Position numbers and translations under genes: made by a program. A DNA stretch of 64,000 nucleotides from Lepas anatifera (taxonomy: Eukaryota; Arthropoda; Thecostraca; Lepadidae). Where the stretch lies: positions 434,001 through 498,000 of the forward strand of contig JAOTON010001680.1 in NCBI GenBank assembly GCA_034440635.1, given 5' to 3'. Position 1 is the first letter of the stretch. Each line of letters begins with the position of its first letter. This document shows positions 44,771 to 57,010 of the stretch, in pieces. The notes beneath the pieces are model-generated. The model was given only the letters and a program-made list of their open reading frames with translations, was not told the DNA's origin and made no database searches.

Positions 44771-46509
44771 CAGCGGGTCTAAACAACAGGATGAAACCCT
44801 TAAAAGTGACTTTTTAGAAATGATATCAAGTAGATATAATACGTTTAAGAATTTATTGGAACACTGGGAACCCTCCTTACTTCCTTAATTTACCGTGCCG
44901 CGTCCATTTCACGGCTGCTGAAACATGACAATTCTTCCATGTCATTACATACCGCAATCTTACTAAAAAACAAAACAAAAACAACAACAATGGCATGATT
45001 CCAAACAAGAATCGCAAATACTAACACCTAGCCATCATTGCATTGTTACCGTTCAGATTTCTGTGACCTCCTGGTCACAGAAATACGGCTCTAGCTGGTC
45101 CCAACAACATTGTGAGTCCATTTTAATAACGCTGTGTTTTGAAAATAAAATCCCTCACAAAGACCTTTTTCTTAAACCAGCAACAAGTTTACTATTAGGA
45201 TCAGCTGGAAAATTGTAGCGAATAATTGAGGGAGTGTCCTCTATAGTCTTAATAATGGAATTATCAGGTTGGCATCCGGCGACCGAAAACAAGTTATGAC
45301 GGTTTTAGTCCTACTGATAATTAGTGGAGGACTAAAGTCGTGAAAAAGTCGTGTTTCGAGTCGTTGCATGCCAGCCTGATGCTGTCGCCGTTTAAATACT
45401 ATAGAGGATAAAAACTGGCGATTTTACATATGTGTGTACGTAATAGCACGTAACATGGCATTAGCTGCAGTTGTCGATATGCTCCAAATCAAACACGTTT
45501 CCGTATAAATCGCAAGTTTTACTCAGCTTATTGATTTTGGTCAGATTTGCCGGCTTTGTAGTCATTTGAATCTATTGTACTGAGCATCTGAGCTATTAAA
45601 TACCCTTAATAGTCTCTGTGGTGGAACTGAAAATGAGCGTCAGCAAAGAAAAATTGTGGTGCTTTCATGCATGACCATAGCGTGATTTGATGGAAACCTG
45701 AATTCAAAACACAATATGTTTGTGTTTGTTTGTACCATTTAACGAAAAGCCTTCTAGCTAATTTAAAATTGATATTCCATCATTATAAGTCCTTGATTAA
45801 AAAAGACCATTACCCATAGGCGGATCCAGGACCGCCGATCGGGGTGGGGGGAGCCCTTGCTGGGGTGGGGGCTGCCATCCAGACGAAGGGGGCACCACTT
45901 TTGGCCGGAAAAAATATTGTCAGATGGACGCGAAATCCTATCGCGGGGCGCTGACTTTCGCATGGGGGGTTTGGAAGCGACATTTTTCAAGGGGGTGCCA
46001 TCGACCCTTTACTAGAGCGCCGTGACCATTTTAAGGGGAGCCGAGGGTCGGTCGGGAAGGGCACCTGCCCCTCTTTGCCTGCCCCTGGATGGATGGCACC
46101 TGTCCCTGGATCCGCCTATGGCATTACCAAAGTGTAGTGATATTTTTATGGCATCACTTTATTATAATTTGTGGAAATCTGGAATCTGAATTTGATATTT
46201 TGTGTTTGTATCCAAACCATTTGACCACCAGCCTTCAATTGAAGTAAAACTCATCATTCTATCGTCATAAGTTCTAATTAAAAGTGGTTATCACCAGCAC
46301 ACAATTATATTTTACTGACACCACTAAATGGTCATTGGTCGAAATCCCAATATCGAAAACCATCATTGGGCGTGCTTGCTTGAACCACCCAATAGAAAGC
46401 CTTCATTTGAAGCAAGAAGTATCGTTCCATCGTAAATAGTTTTTGAGCTAGAAGCTCCAACCCGTTTTCTTTTGGCCTCCTGCATCACTGTGTATTGGTA
46501 CGGTATAGG
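44771..46509. other. Sequence interrupting the right arm; one MITE, degenerate ~150-bp repeats
   Basis: Similarity to the left arm stops at about 44770 and resumes at about 46510, so this ~1.7 kb is a later insertion or a loss in the left arm. Within it, phrases such as AGCCTTCA.TTGAAG.AA..., CATTC.ATC.T.ATAAGT and TAATTAAAA recur at about 45730, 46220 and 46400, and a MITE sits at 45815-46120. Confidence 0.5.
45815..46120 (+). mobile_element. 306-bp MITE with perfect 16-bp TIRs (CATAGGCGGATCCAGG)
   Basis: Exact inverted ends CATAGGCGGATCCAGG and CCTGGATCCGCCTATG, with flanking octamers CCATTACC (45807-45814) and GCATTACC (46121-46128), seven of eight matching. The 8-bp duplication suggests hAT mobilisation. 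It is the best-preserved of at least five copies in the window. Confidence 0.88.
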
Positions 46510-46655
46510 GGCTATGTTCACCCCCGCTGCGCATGGTCAGTTTTTTAGTCTCGAGGAAACCAAAACCAGTTCTGAGTAACATTTTGACCAAATAATGGAA
46601 ATCTGGTGGACTATTTTGCAAACCTGGTGGGTGCCAGTAAAATGGGCAGTCCTAT
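46510..46655 (+). repeat. Right arm of the inverted duplication, distal part
   Basis: Reverse complement of about 43446-43600: CTGCGCATGGTCAG, GTCTCGAGGAAACCAAAACC, CAAATAATGGAAATCTGGTG and AAATGGGCAG. After this the match ends. Confidence 0.7.
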
Positions 46656-48050
46656 TGCTTCCCGTTTGAAGTTTCAGATTGTATTTCACTGTCCTGTTAT
46701 GATTGTCATCACTTCAGTGTTTTTCGACGAAACATCAGAACACTTCACACATTTTTTTCTGGAGGCGTTTGATCAAACCTGCACAACGGTGAAGTCAGAC
46801 GGCGCAGTTATCGCTTCTACCCTCGGAGTAAAAAAATATTTATTTACAGCAGCATTGCGACATCCCCTGAAAGTTTTTCAGTCAACACTTACATAGTAAT
46901 GGCATGTGGCATTTGCAACGGAGGTGCTTAGCAAAAATCTTCTTTCTTGGATAGCATGCTCATGACGATATCCATTTTTTGTAAAATGTCACAAGCATGT
47001 ACTATCTGAGAAAAAAGAGGCTTAGCAGTTGATATGATTGTTCTAATATTTTCATGGCACCTGACTGATGAGACATACCTATTCATCATTGTCATCCTCT
47101 CTCTCTCTTTCATTTTTTCCATATGAGAGTGTCTCAAAAAGTTCCTGCATTGAACGGAATTTTTGTAAATAAATAAACTAAAAGACACATTTCCCAGATA
47201 AACCGGTTTTATGGCTCCAATTTTGTTGCAAACTGGCTGTAGACTCTATTTTACATTGTAAAAACTAGCTTTCAGTGAAGAAAGAGCAAAGTAACAGATA
47301 TGTATGCGAAAGATAAGCCAATGTTATAATTTGTATTGCAAGTATCTTCCCATCTCATGGCTTTAGGAACGACAGCTCCCAAACAAATAATAAAGAAAAC
47401 TTATATGGGAAAATGTAATGATTACCCGCAACGAACGGAAAAATTACATTCATTTCAAAACTGCGCAATGCATAATCATAAAAATTTGTCATGTAATTGT
47501 CTGAGCTCCACCCAGATTAAAAATGGGACAAACTGTTTTTATCATTACTGAATTTTTATTTTTATCATTTACCGTCTGCATTCGGGCGCAATAAGGACAG
47601 CGTTCCTAAATACGCACAAATTGTCGGTTAGGCGTGCTAAATTTCGCATATGCAATACATTTTCTTTCAAGTTTAGATCAGCTCATTTTCCAGAGTGTCA
47701 AACATTAAACGTGTTGAAAAATGCTTATGATGGCAGTATTTATTCCACCACAATGGCCACGCATTTCCCTACTTTTACGCTGTGATTCGTCCTCCTCCTT
47801 TTAGAACAGACAACTGACTGGTATTCCCTGGGAGAATGTCACAGGTAATTTCACAAAGAACGAACAAGGCTAGCAAAGTGCGAACGAGGCTATGACTGAG
47901 CTTGATTCAATTCCCGAGACTCTGAGTATTGATATTCACCTTCTCGATCACACCAATCAACCATTCTGGTCCATCTCAAGGCTGTTTTCAGCTTTGTCGT
48001 TGCAGTCCTACAGCCAGAGGATGTGGGAAATTAAGATCAGAAATGAAAGT
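46656..48050. other. Intergenic, no gene recognised
   Basis: AT-rich with a short CT run (about 47096-47112). Open frames of 70-95 codons have no recognisable content. Confidence 0.45.
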
Positions 48051-48054
48051 TTAA

Positions 48055-49078
48055 CTCGCGCCCCACCGGGGTCCGGCGCCACCTTCGCCCCACGGAGGGT
48101 CATCGATGGCCCCCTCTAACTCCGAAAATATGGGCGTTAGCGCAAATCTTCAAAGTGCATTAGAAAGCTGGCGTGAATTCAGTAAGAAATTACAATAAAT
48201 GTTGAAGCGCTCAGGTCAATGGTTTGACCTCCAGAGGTCAAGTTAGGTCAAGATCGGCTATTTTCACTCAAATATTCAATGCTTAAGTAAACTGGGCATA
48301 ACTCTTATGCCATTAGAGCTATTGAGATCTGGTAAGGTACATTTGATAGAAAACTGTCAGACCTTTTTCCGCTATGTGGAACGTTAAGACATCCCGCCAG
48401 TGGTTTGACCTCCAGAGTTCACCTCGTTACCTAATATGACCTGAGGCCTCGAAAGGTCAGAAAGTGACTTTGCCGTATATCAAATAAAAGTCAGTGACGA
48501 GACATACACGATGGTGTTTAATTCAGCGCTCTAGCTTAATTATGTCAAAAGTTATGGTCCAAATACTGTTTTTGACCCCTGGTGACCTTGGATGACCTTG
48601 GAGAGACCAAAGAGCAAATATGGCCTCAGGGATCTGTGAAAGGGTGTCCAAGAACGCTTTTCTGAGCAAGCCAAGGATTTGAAATCGTTTTTGCGACTTT
48701 TAGATCATAAGACAGCTTTTCCCCATGCTTTTTCAATGGGAGAGGTCACCTCGTGACCTGACCTCAGCTCACGAAATCGAAAAATCCCGGATATAAATCT
48801 TGTAGACTCTGAAGGGGCCATGAAGTGTATGAAGTTTCAAATCGATCGTTTTCGAACTATAGCTCTTATGGAGCCCAGAAGTTGAAGTGAGGTGACCTTG
48901 GTTGACCTCGCCTGGTGACCTGACCTTGGTTGAACTGGGGTAAAACAATTTTCAGGGATGGTGGGAAAATGATGGGGTGAGAGGTAGAGCCCTCGAGCGC
49001 GGTGCTGCACTTCGTCCTTTTACTGCTATCCCGGAAAAACATTGGGGGGGTCATCGATGGCCCCCGGTGGGGCGAGGG
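48055..49078 (+). mobile_element. ~1.02-kb TTAA-flanked element, copy A
   Basis: TTAA at 48051-48054 and 49079-49082. Ends are CTCGCGCCCCACCGGGG and GGGGCCACCGGGGGCCATCG-type sequence read inward (right end CCCCGGTGGGGCGAGGG). ATCGATGGCCCCC lies near both ends. The interior has many TGACCT/AGGTCA motifs, including TGACCTCCAGAGGTCA. It matches 54067-55091 in reverse. Non-coding; TTAA preference suggests piggyBac/Kolobok-type mobilisation. Confidence 0.83.
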
Positions 49079-49082
49079 TTAA

Positions 49083-51904
49083 AGCAGGGTCATAGGTGGA
49101 GGTCGTGTTGTCCGTTCGTCCACTCTGGTAGGTATTTCCTTCGCGTAAAAGTTCGAGTAGTACATACATAAATGCAAAGCTAGCTAAATATGTTTTCCTT
49201 TCCTTGAACAGCCACAGGGGGCATTCCGGCCATGCCCCCCCCAAGCGCTGAAGGGGACCAAACTATCTTTTGGCCCCCAAAGGCCGGATAAATTTTGAAA
49301 AAAGGTGTTTACACTAGGTCTGTAGAGCAACAAATATTCGCTCCTACCTCCTCCTGCCCCCCCTCCCCGGAGTGATCATGTACTTGTGGAGGTAGCTTAT
49401 ACTAGATCTGTCGTGCACCCAAATGGCACGTCCCCCCTCCGCCCAGGAGGAGAGGCAGACATGGGTTTAGCCCCCAAAACTTGGGTCTGCGTCCGCCCCT
49501 ACCTTGAACTATTTCTGACTACGTCAATGGTTGCAAATATGGCAAGGGTAATAAATTCGATTGTTTGTTTCACCAGGCCATACATTGTTTCTAAGCAATT
49601 ATGTTTTCATCCAGCAAGAATATGATCTAACATACACGCAATTAGGAACACTTACCTCATACGCAATCAGGTACTATATCCTAAAAGTGCACTGCCTCAC
49701 ATTGAAAGCATTTGTGCTTAATTCTGTCATTTTTAATCAAAATAATCCAACAAAGTTGAAAGCTTGTTTCTTTCAAGAAACATGATTGAATCTTGTAGAT
49801 TGAATCATGTTTCATGTTCAATCATGATTCAATCACAATCATGTTGAATCAATCAAAATTGAAGTGGTGGAAGAAACAAGATTGTAAGTCAATCTTGTGT
49901 TGACTTTCAAAGTAAGTCTTGGAACTCCTGCGCATATTTTGCCCTGGTGCTAAATGTTGCAAAATGATCAAGTAGGATGTATATGCAAACGAAAACACAA
50001 TGTCTACCAAAAACTTACAAAAACTCGAAAATCGATATCACAGAAATACATCATCGTCAATACCACCAAAGCGGTACACCAGCACAAATCAGATCTTTGC
50101 ATCGTTTTGAAGAAGAAAGAAACCCATTCAGAATGACGATCCTGGGCAGATGGGGATTTAGGACTGAGGGAGGCGATGAGCACATCGATCAGGAATAGCC
50201 ATTCCGTACAGAACGCGCGATATGTGAGATGCAATGGCGCATCATGAGAGCACCAATGTTTGCATCTTGGTGGTTTAGGGTGGTAGGCGAAAAGACAGAC
50301 AAGCTATAACGGCGTGTGGTTCTACGAATTTCGACACTGAACACATCGATGGCTGAGGCAGCCCTGTGCCAGCCGACTGATGGGTCCACGGCCCTTATTC
50401 CGCCCCATTGAGTGGTACTGTCAGTCGATGCGCTGTTTACTGGTCACGTGACTCACCGTCCATTGTGCTTTCAGTTCCGCCGTATAAGGCTAGGATCGAT
50501 TGCAGTTAATACAGCCGCCATCGTGAAAGAGAGGGTGTTTTTAAAACGCACACCTGTTCTGAAAATTCCGGGCCAGCTGTTGATTGTTTGAAAATGAAAT
50601 CAGTGGTGTTTGAAAAGACATAGCGAGAATAAAAATCAAACCCATTAAAATGCCTAAATTTGTATATGGAAAACATGTGTCAAAATAACCTATAAATGCT
50701 AAGCAAAAATGAGCGGAGACTTCTGTTTCAGGATGCTGACTGAAGATGGCTCACGCTTTGTTCAATGGGTTATCGTTATTATTTAATATAAACATGGAAA
50801 CACATTTACAATGGACACCGATAGAACAGTCGACAAAATTGTTTTTTTTCTAAGAGCTTAGGCATTTCATTTCCCCTTTTGGGTTTTTTATTGTTGGCTA
50901 CATACACCATATTATGTGATGCCATCACGGAATAATTGTCTGATAAAACACATAGTTTTTTTTAATAAACTTTTTTCTTGGTTTGCCAACTCTTTGGTTT
51001 AAATTTCATTGAAAAAATCAAAATCTTTTCGGAAATGCAAACAATTTCCTCAAAGCTCACGCATATTCTGGCTGCAAATATTTCGCTTTCTCAGAACTGA
51101 TCTTCTCTAAATTGCATCCGGTGGGTGTCGAAAAATATCAGGGTAAAGTTCACCCCAGGATACTGGGTTACAGTTTTACTCGAAAATGTAATGCATACAA
51201 TTTAAGTTATGCCGCTGCCCATTAGTGCAGGCCTTAGTTCCGTACAACGACTATTCGCAGATCATATGTGGCAGTTGGACTGGGTCAGGTCGGGTCGGGA
51301 CGGGTCGGACACATGTCAAATCCATCCATATCCAGGAAGAGATATTGTGAACACTGGGCGTCCGTTTGGTAAACCAATCAGGTTTTAAGGCAATTGATAG
51401 AGGATACAAAGGGCATCACCTTCGACAGCAAACAACTTAGGTACCTACCCGGGGAGCAAATAGGGTGGACCACTTTTTGACATTCTAAAAAGGACTATTA
51501 CTGGACAAGATATGTCTGAAAATCAGGCAGCCACTTTGTGTTTCCAAATTCAATCTCTCAATAAAAATATCGCCTTTTGTCTTACTGCTTTGGGTTGACA
51601 CAAGCGTCGCGTTATTACGAATCTGGCTGCTTGCAGCGTCTTACGGCATGTGTAACGTTGCGCAGCATATGCTTTTTGTTATTACGTGGCATTTACTGCC
51701 AGATGAAAATCAATTCTTCCATGGCTTGAAATATTACAATAGCCCCCTTTATTTTGAGATCTAAAGAAAAGAGAAATTGAATACAGAGAGCCTTAGGTGA
51801 AATGAAATCTACCAAGAGTGGTTTATTGACACGAGAGGAGAGAGAGAGAGAGAAAGACCTTAGAATATTAAGGTATACTACTATTCCATATACCCTGCGT
51901 TAAG
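49083..51904. other. Intergenic, no gene recognised
   Basis: 49344-49505 resembles the fragment nested in the hAT element (about 25380-25480; ends in GGGTCTGCGTCCGCCCC). 49770-49870 has several AATCATG/CATGATT words in both orientations. A short GA microsatellite is at 51835-51855. Open frames of 60-79 codons carry no recognisable domain. Confidence 0.45.
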
Positions 51905-51992
51905 AATGTAAGTGGGAGATCAATAATAACTTGATTGTTGGACCCGCATGCGGGCCCAACAATTAAGTTATTATTGATCTCCCACTTACATT
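51905..51992. repeat. Near-perfect 88-bp palindrome
   Basis: AATGTAAGTGGGAGATCAAT at the left reappears inverted as ATTGATCTCCCACTTACATT at the right. The arms of about 38 bases differ at two positions and enclose CCCGCATGCGGG, itself a palindrome, so the whole could extrude as one hairpin with almost no loop. Confidence 0.93.
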
Positions 51993-53293
51993 AACTGCAG
52001 CTCTTCCTTCCTTTGCCATTTCTCAAGCTTTATCACTATATTCAAAGCATCCAGAGGCAATAATATTGTACCATGGTGGATATATGCGTGTGCAGGAATT
52101 GGAGCCACAGACAACACAGGAATAGCACACTAATAACATAAAACACGCTTTTTCCACTTGGCTCTCGTGGATAACAGACAGGTGCAGGCCATGCTAACCT
52201 CTTTCCGACAGCCACGCTCGCTCCTGGTACCGAGGGGTCGCCCCTCCCCCTCTTCCTCCCGGTGGCGCTACTGCCTGGTGGGCTACCTCACGCGCGGGGT
52301 CAGTCTGGTGCGTGACCTTTCACGGTTCAGCTGTGTGCAGTGTCGCTGTGGGCGCTTTTTTGGAAGTTAAACGGCGCTATACAGGCTGAAATTGTGGCAG
52401 TAGTGGTTAGGCACTTAGAGAGGATTCTCGCGAGCTGGAAGTAGCCCACCAGTGCGTGACAAAGTTTATGGTGGAAAGTTTGGGCCATTCCAGGCCAAAA
52501 CTTTAATTGTTTCCTGATCAAAGCCACCTCCAGGTGAAATATTTCACTGAAATTCTAAACCTATCCAATGTCCTCTAAACACGAGAGGTATGGTGCTCGC
52601 ATTTGTATCACACTGGTACCCGTCGCCTACACAGGCAGTCGAAACTTCGCGAAAACACTTCCAATGCGTCACTTTTGACTGTGCTAGCTTCTGCTGGAAT
52701 AAGCAAGGCTAATTCCGGGGCATCACGCCTCAGAAAAGCTAAACAGCGGTCACCACTGGTATCTACGCCAGGCTTTGGCCACAGCCGCCATGTCTTCTTT
52801 CTACACACAGGGTAAGAATGTAATTGTTTCATGCTGGTTTATATCGATTTTTTGTGTTATTCTGTACCTTTTCCAGGCTGGATATTCCATATGCCGTGGG
52901 TGACACAGGTCCAGCGCGCTTTTCATTTATGAACAAATTGCTTGTTTAAATTACGTTTTGCCCAGGACGTTCTGCCAGCCTAATCTACGAAAAATTCATA
53001 TATTACAACGATGTAAGCAGCCTCCATGCGCGTGAAATGGATGGGCAGGGAATAAGAAAAACAGTGTAAGCAATGCTTTGAGCTTCATTCTCTCAGCTGC
53101 ACCGTTATTGTATCATTTTTATGTTAAAACAATCGTCTTCTATAACATTTCCGACTGAAATAAAAGGCTAAATATGAAACGTTAACAGGAAGATGGTCAA
53201 GAGAACCTCCTCACGAAGCCAGGACCTTAATATTGGGGTGATTCAAGTGGGGCCTATCTCGACCACTTCATTCATATTGGTATGTATGCATAC
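51993..53293. other. Intergenic; one weak exon-like stretch
   Basis: 52182-52300 is GC-rich, preceded by ATAACAGACAG and followed by GGGGTCAGTC, with an open frame ending RYCLVGYLTRG. It has splice-like borders but no recognisable homology. The rest is featureless. Confidence 0.35.
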
Positions 53294-53301
53294 GTTCAGG
53301 C

Positions 53302-53553
53302 CATAGGCGCATCCAGGAGAGGGCAAGTGGGGTGCTTTCCCCTTGACCGACCCTCAGCAGCCCTTGTACCCCCTGAAAGACCATAGACGCCCCCGAAATA
53401 TCGGTTCCCATCCCCCAGGATGCGCGTATCGGCGCCCCCGGGATAGGATTTGGCGCCCATCTGATAGGTTTCGCCGCTCATAGGGGGTGCCCTCTGGTTC
53501 GGATAGCATCCCCGACCATGTAACCCCCCTTGCAGATCCTGACCCCGCCTCTG
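53302..53553 (+). mobile_element. MITE of the CATAGGCGGATCCAGG family, diverged
   Basis: Starts CATAGGCGCATCCAGG and ends GACCCCGCCTCTG. Flanking octamers GTTCAGGC and GTACAGTC match at six of eight bases. The interior shares GATGCGCGTATCGGCGCCCC and GGATAGGATTTGGCGCC with the other copies. Confidence 0.68.
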
Positions 53554-54062
53554 GTACAGTCCATGTTACAAGCATCGTTCCTGTCCCCGAGCACTGAACC
53601 ATTAAACCTAGGAGGTTGTGAATACTCACTTTTCATCCCAGTGTAATCATTATCCGCACGGTGCCTTAGGGGTGATTAGGGAGGGGACTCTAGAAATATC
53701 CTATCCTGGACTAATTAGCTCAATATGATAGGAACGGAGTCTACAAGACAGACTGCATAGTTGCATACACCAATTAAGCGACAAATAGGGTTTGCCTAAA
53801 TATATAATTATACGGAGGCTCACACACTTCTACGAAGCCAGCTGTTTGCTCTCCGCGGCCGGCGTTCGATAGCAGTGGTGTCAATTTCCAGGACTCCCAA
53901 ACCCGTCGCCGATCCTAGTGCAACTTGCAACATACTCTGTATTTCAAAAGGGCTCTATTGGTTTATTTGCCCAATATATCACCGACATATCAAAATACGT
54001 ATTAAAGTGTATGGGAGTTATGAAGAGGATGCTATTTACGGGAAACAACATCTTGACCAGTT
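53554..54062. other. Intergenic, nothing recognised
   Basis: Unique sequence between two mobile elements. Confidence 0.45.
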
Positions 54063-54066
54063 TTAA

Positions 54067-55091
54067 CCCTCGCCCCACCGGGGGGGCTATCGATGGCCCC
54101 CCTAAGGTTTTTCCGGGATAGCAGAAAAACGACGAGGCGCAGCACCGCTGTTGAGGGCTCTACCTCTCACTGCATCATTTTCCCATCATCCCTGAAATTT
54201 TTTACCCCGGGTCACCCAAGGTCAGGTCACCAGACGAGGTCAACCAAGGTCACCTCACTTCACCTTTAGAGCTCTGTAAGAGCTACATTTCAAAGTCGAT
54301 CGATTTGAAACTTCCTACACTTCATGACCCCTCCAGGGTCTACAAGGTGTATATCCGGGATTTTTCGATTTCGTGCCCTGAGGTCAGGTCACGAGGCGAC
54401 CTCTCCCATTGGAAAAGCATGGGGAAAAGCTATTTCATGATATAAAAGCCACAAAAATGATTGCAAATACTCAGACTGCTCAGAACAACGTTTTTGGACA
54501 CCCTTTCACGGATCCCAGGGGTCATATTTGCCCTTTGACTTTTCCAAGGTCATCCAAGGTCACCAGAGGTCAAAAACAGTATTTTGACAATAACTTTTGA
54601 CCTGATTAAGCTAGAGCGGTGAAACAAACACCATCGTGTTTGTCTTGTCGCTGGCTTTCATTTGATATACAACAAGGTCACTTTTTGACCTTTCGTGACC
54701 TCAGGTCATATTAGGTCATGAGGTGACCTCTGGCGGTCAAACCACTGGCGGGAGGTCTTTACGTTCCACATAGCGAAAAAGTACTGGCAATTTGCTATCA
54801 AATGTACTTTACCAGGCCTCAATAGCTCTAATGACATAAGAGTTATGCCCAGTTTGCTTAATCATTGCATATTTGAGTGAAAATAGCCGATCTTGACCTA
54901 ATTTGACCTCTGGAGGTCAAACCATTGACCTGAGCACTAAAACATGCGAAGTAATTTCTTACTGAATTCACGCGAGCTTTCTATTGCACTTTGCAGATTT
55001 GCGCTAACACCCATATTTTCGGAGTTAGAGGGGGGCCATCGATGGCCCCCGGTGGGGCGAAGGTGGCGCCGGACCCCAGGTGGGGCGCGGG
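54067..55091 (-). mobile_element. ~1.02-kb TTAA-flanked element, copy B (inverted)
   Basis: TTAA at 54063-54066 and 55092-55095. The left end is CCCTCGCCCCACCGGGGG; the right end is CCCCGGTGGGGCGAAGGTGG, then GGGGCGCGGG. It aligns with copy A in reverse orientation over its length, including TGACCTCTGGAGGTCA and CATGAGGTGACCTCTGG. Almost equal length (1025 against 1024 bp), so neither copy has large deletions. Confidence 0.83.
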
Positions 55092-55372
55092 TTAAGAAAC
55101 ATTATTCTTATTTATAAATTCTTGGATGAAGCATATTCCGACTGACAATCCTGACCTATATAGGAGTTTTGAGCCATAATTCCTAAATATCGATCAGCGT
55201 TTTATAACTAAACACGTAGGGTCAGTGCAATGACCGAAATAATCTATAGGATTCAAGGCCTGTCCTATGGATTACCAAATCGGACCCGGACATTTCCCTC
55301 ATACCCATCGGATCGACCATCGATTGACAGCTCTACGTCTGGTCAATAACTTATGTTTGCCTTCCTATAGGC

Positions 55373-55785
55373 TAGTGGTGGATCTAGCTGGTAGGTTTGG
55401 TGGGGGGGGGGGGGCAAGCCAAAGTCGAGAAGCAAAAAGAAAAAAACGTTACGCGATGAGGGTATGCCACAATTTAACTCGACGGTAGGTTTCGGGGGTA
55501 GGCCCAAGAGTCGATAAGAACGTCACCGGGTGAAACGTGTGGCCACAAGATGCTTGTTTTGCTATCCAAGGCCAAGTTTGTACACTGAATTTGACTGGTT
55601 CTGTTTGAAGTTGAGAGTTAAAGGACTTAAACGTTGTTTATAAACTAAAAAAGCAATCGGGGGAAAATGAGGTCGACAGATGGAGGAGCAAAACATATAT
55701 GTTAGTAAACTATAGTTTTGCCCCGAGCTTTTCCGTTTGGGGAGAGGGGAAATGAAGTGCCTTTTTTCCCCTGGATCCGCCACTG
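55373..55785 (+). mobile_element. 413-bp TIR element (CAGTGGCGGATCCAGG ends)
   Basis: Starts TAGTGGTGGATCTAG and ends CCTGGATCCGCCACTG. Flanking octamers CTATAGGC and CTTTAGGA match at six of eight. G-run at 55400-55412. Probably a diverged hAT-type MITE. Confidence 0.65.
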
Positions 55786-56314
55786 CTTTAGGATGCCCCA
55801 ACTTCAAACCTTGTAAAATCCCTTTGGCGTCCCCAATTACAGAAAAGTTATTTTTTTATTTTGTGGGGGAGGTCGCCCCCCCCCGATCCCCAAAGCGCCC
55901 CGGGGGATATGGGAGCAGTTGTCTTCCACCTCCCACTGATTAAGTTGCACTCTTAAACCCAAAACGTCTCGGATTTCGGTTCGTTGTTGTACATTTGGTC
56001 GATGCTGTTTTCCAGCCGTAGTAGTTTATTCCCACTGTGAGTGAGACCGGAGGTTTTCGGTGCCAGGTGTGGAACAGGCCCCACTGATCTCCTTTTCTGA
56101 CGCTTATGGTCAAATGACAGACTTAGACAGGCTGCCTCCGTCAATGAAAAACATAGAAATTACTGGGTTCAGTCTGAAGTATTTTATTGTAAGAGCACGT
56201 CAGGGACCAATGGCACATAAGTGGGATAGTTATGTGTTTCCCTGGGTAAGTCACCAAGAGATAAGGTCTCAACATACAAGGCATCACGTGGAACAGGGTA
56301 TCAAACACGACACG

Positions 56315-56425
56315 GTATAATAATAATAATCGTTGGGGTTTAACGACGCACCAAATGCCAGGGTCATACGGCGTCGCCAACTCTCACCCTGTTGGAAGGG
56401 ATTTTGGGGATCAGATCAACACGTT
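56315..56425 (-). mobile_element. SINE 3' fragment with trinucleotide tail
   Basis: Shares TACGGCGTCGCCAAC.CTCACCCTG and TTTTGGGGATCAGA with the SINE at 26300-26475. On the minus strand it ends in an (ATT)n run, a typical SINE tail. Confidence 0.6.
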
Positions 56426-56559
56426 ATAATAAACACGGTAATGCGGCTACTTCCACATAACATCAACGTCATATATGTTTAAAGTTTTGATTGGAAATTT
56501 GAAAACAGCAGTGGCATCACCATGTCGTACTTGCTCTTAGCTGTGCATGGGGTTGCAGA

Positions 56560-57010
56560 CTGGTCAGCGAATTATCAGCAGCTCACGCGTTCCGGTTACA
56601 GACACTTAGCATTGCCGAGGGCGAGTCTACGTCCCACTGAGCGGGAACCACGTGCCACGGCAGCCAGCGGCAGGCACCATTAACGATTATTCGTCACGCT
56701 ACACTTCACGCCGTCCGCGTGTGGCCTCGTGAGCTCCCGTGAGCCTGAACACTGTGCAGCGTGACCCTCTGGGCTATCATTCATTTCCTCTCACACTACA
56801 CAATTGGCAGCTCGGGAATTACCTCTACGCGTGGCCTCGGCGGGCGCGACAACCTCTCGAGGTGCCGGAACTACCCATTTTCCGGTGCTAATTGTCGTAG
56901 ACCATATGCTGGGTGGTACAGAAAACCTTCAAGCAGACATTTTAGAACCAGTGTACCGCAGCAGTCGCGGGTGGACGGTGGTGGGGTGTGGATTGTGAGT
57001 GAAACACTCG
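56560..57010 (+). promoter_or_regulatory. CpG-rich tract, possible promoter or 5' UTR exon of G6PD
   Basis: Local GC and CpG content is higher than the surroundings, and the tract ends in GGTGTGGATTGTGAGTG, a reasonable splice donor. It lies 1.2 kb before the candidate first coding exon. The link to G6PD is inference only. Confidence 0.22.
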
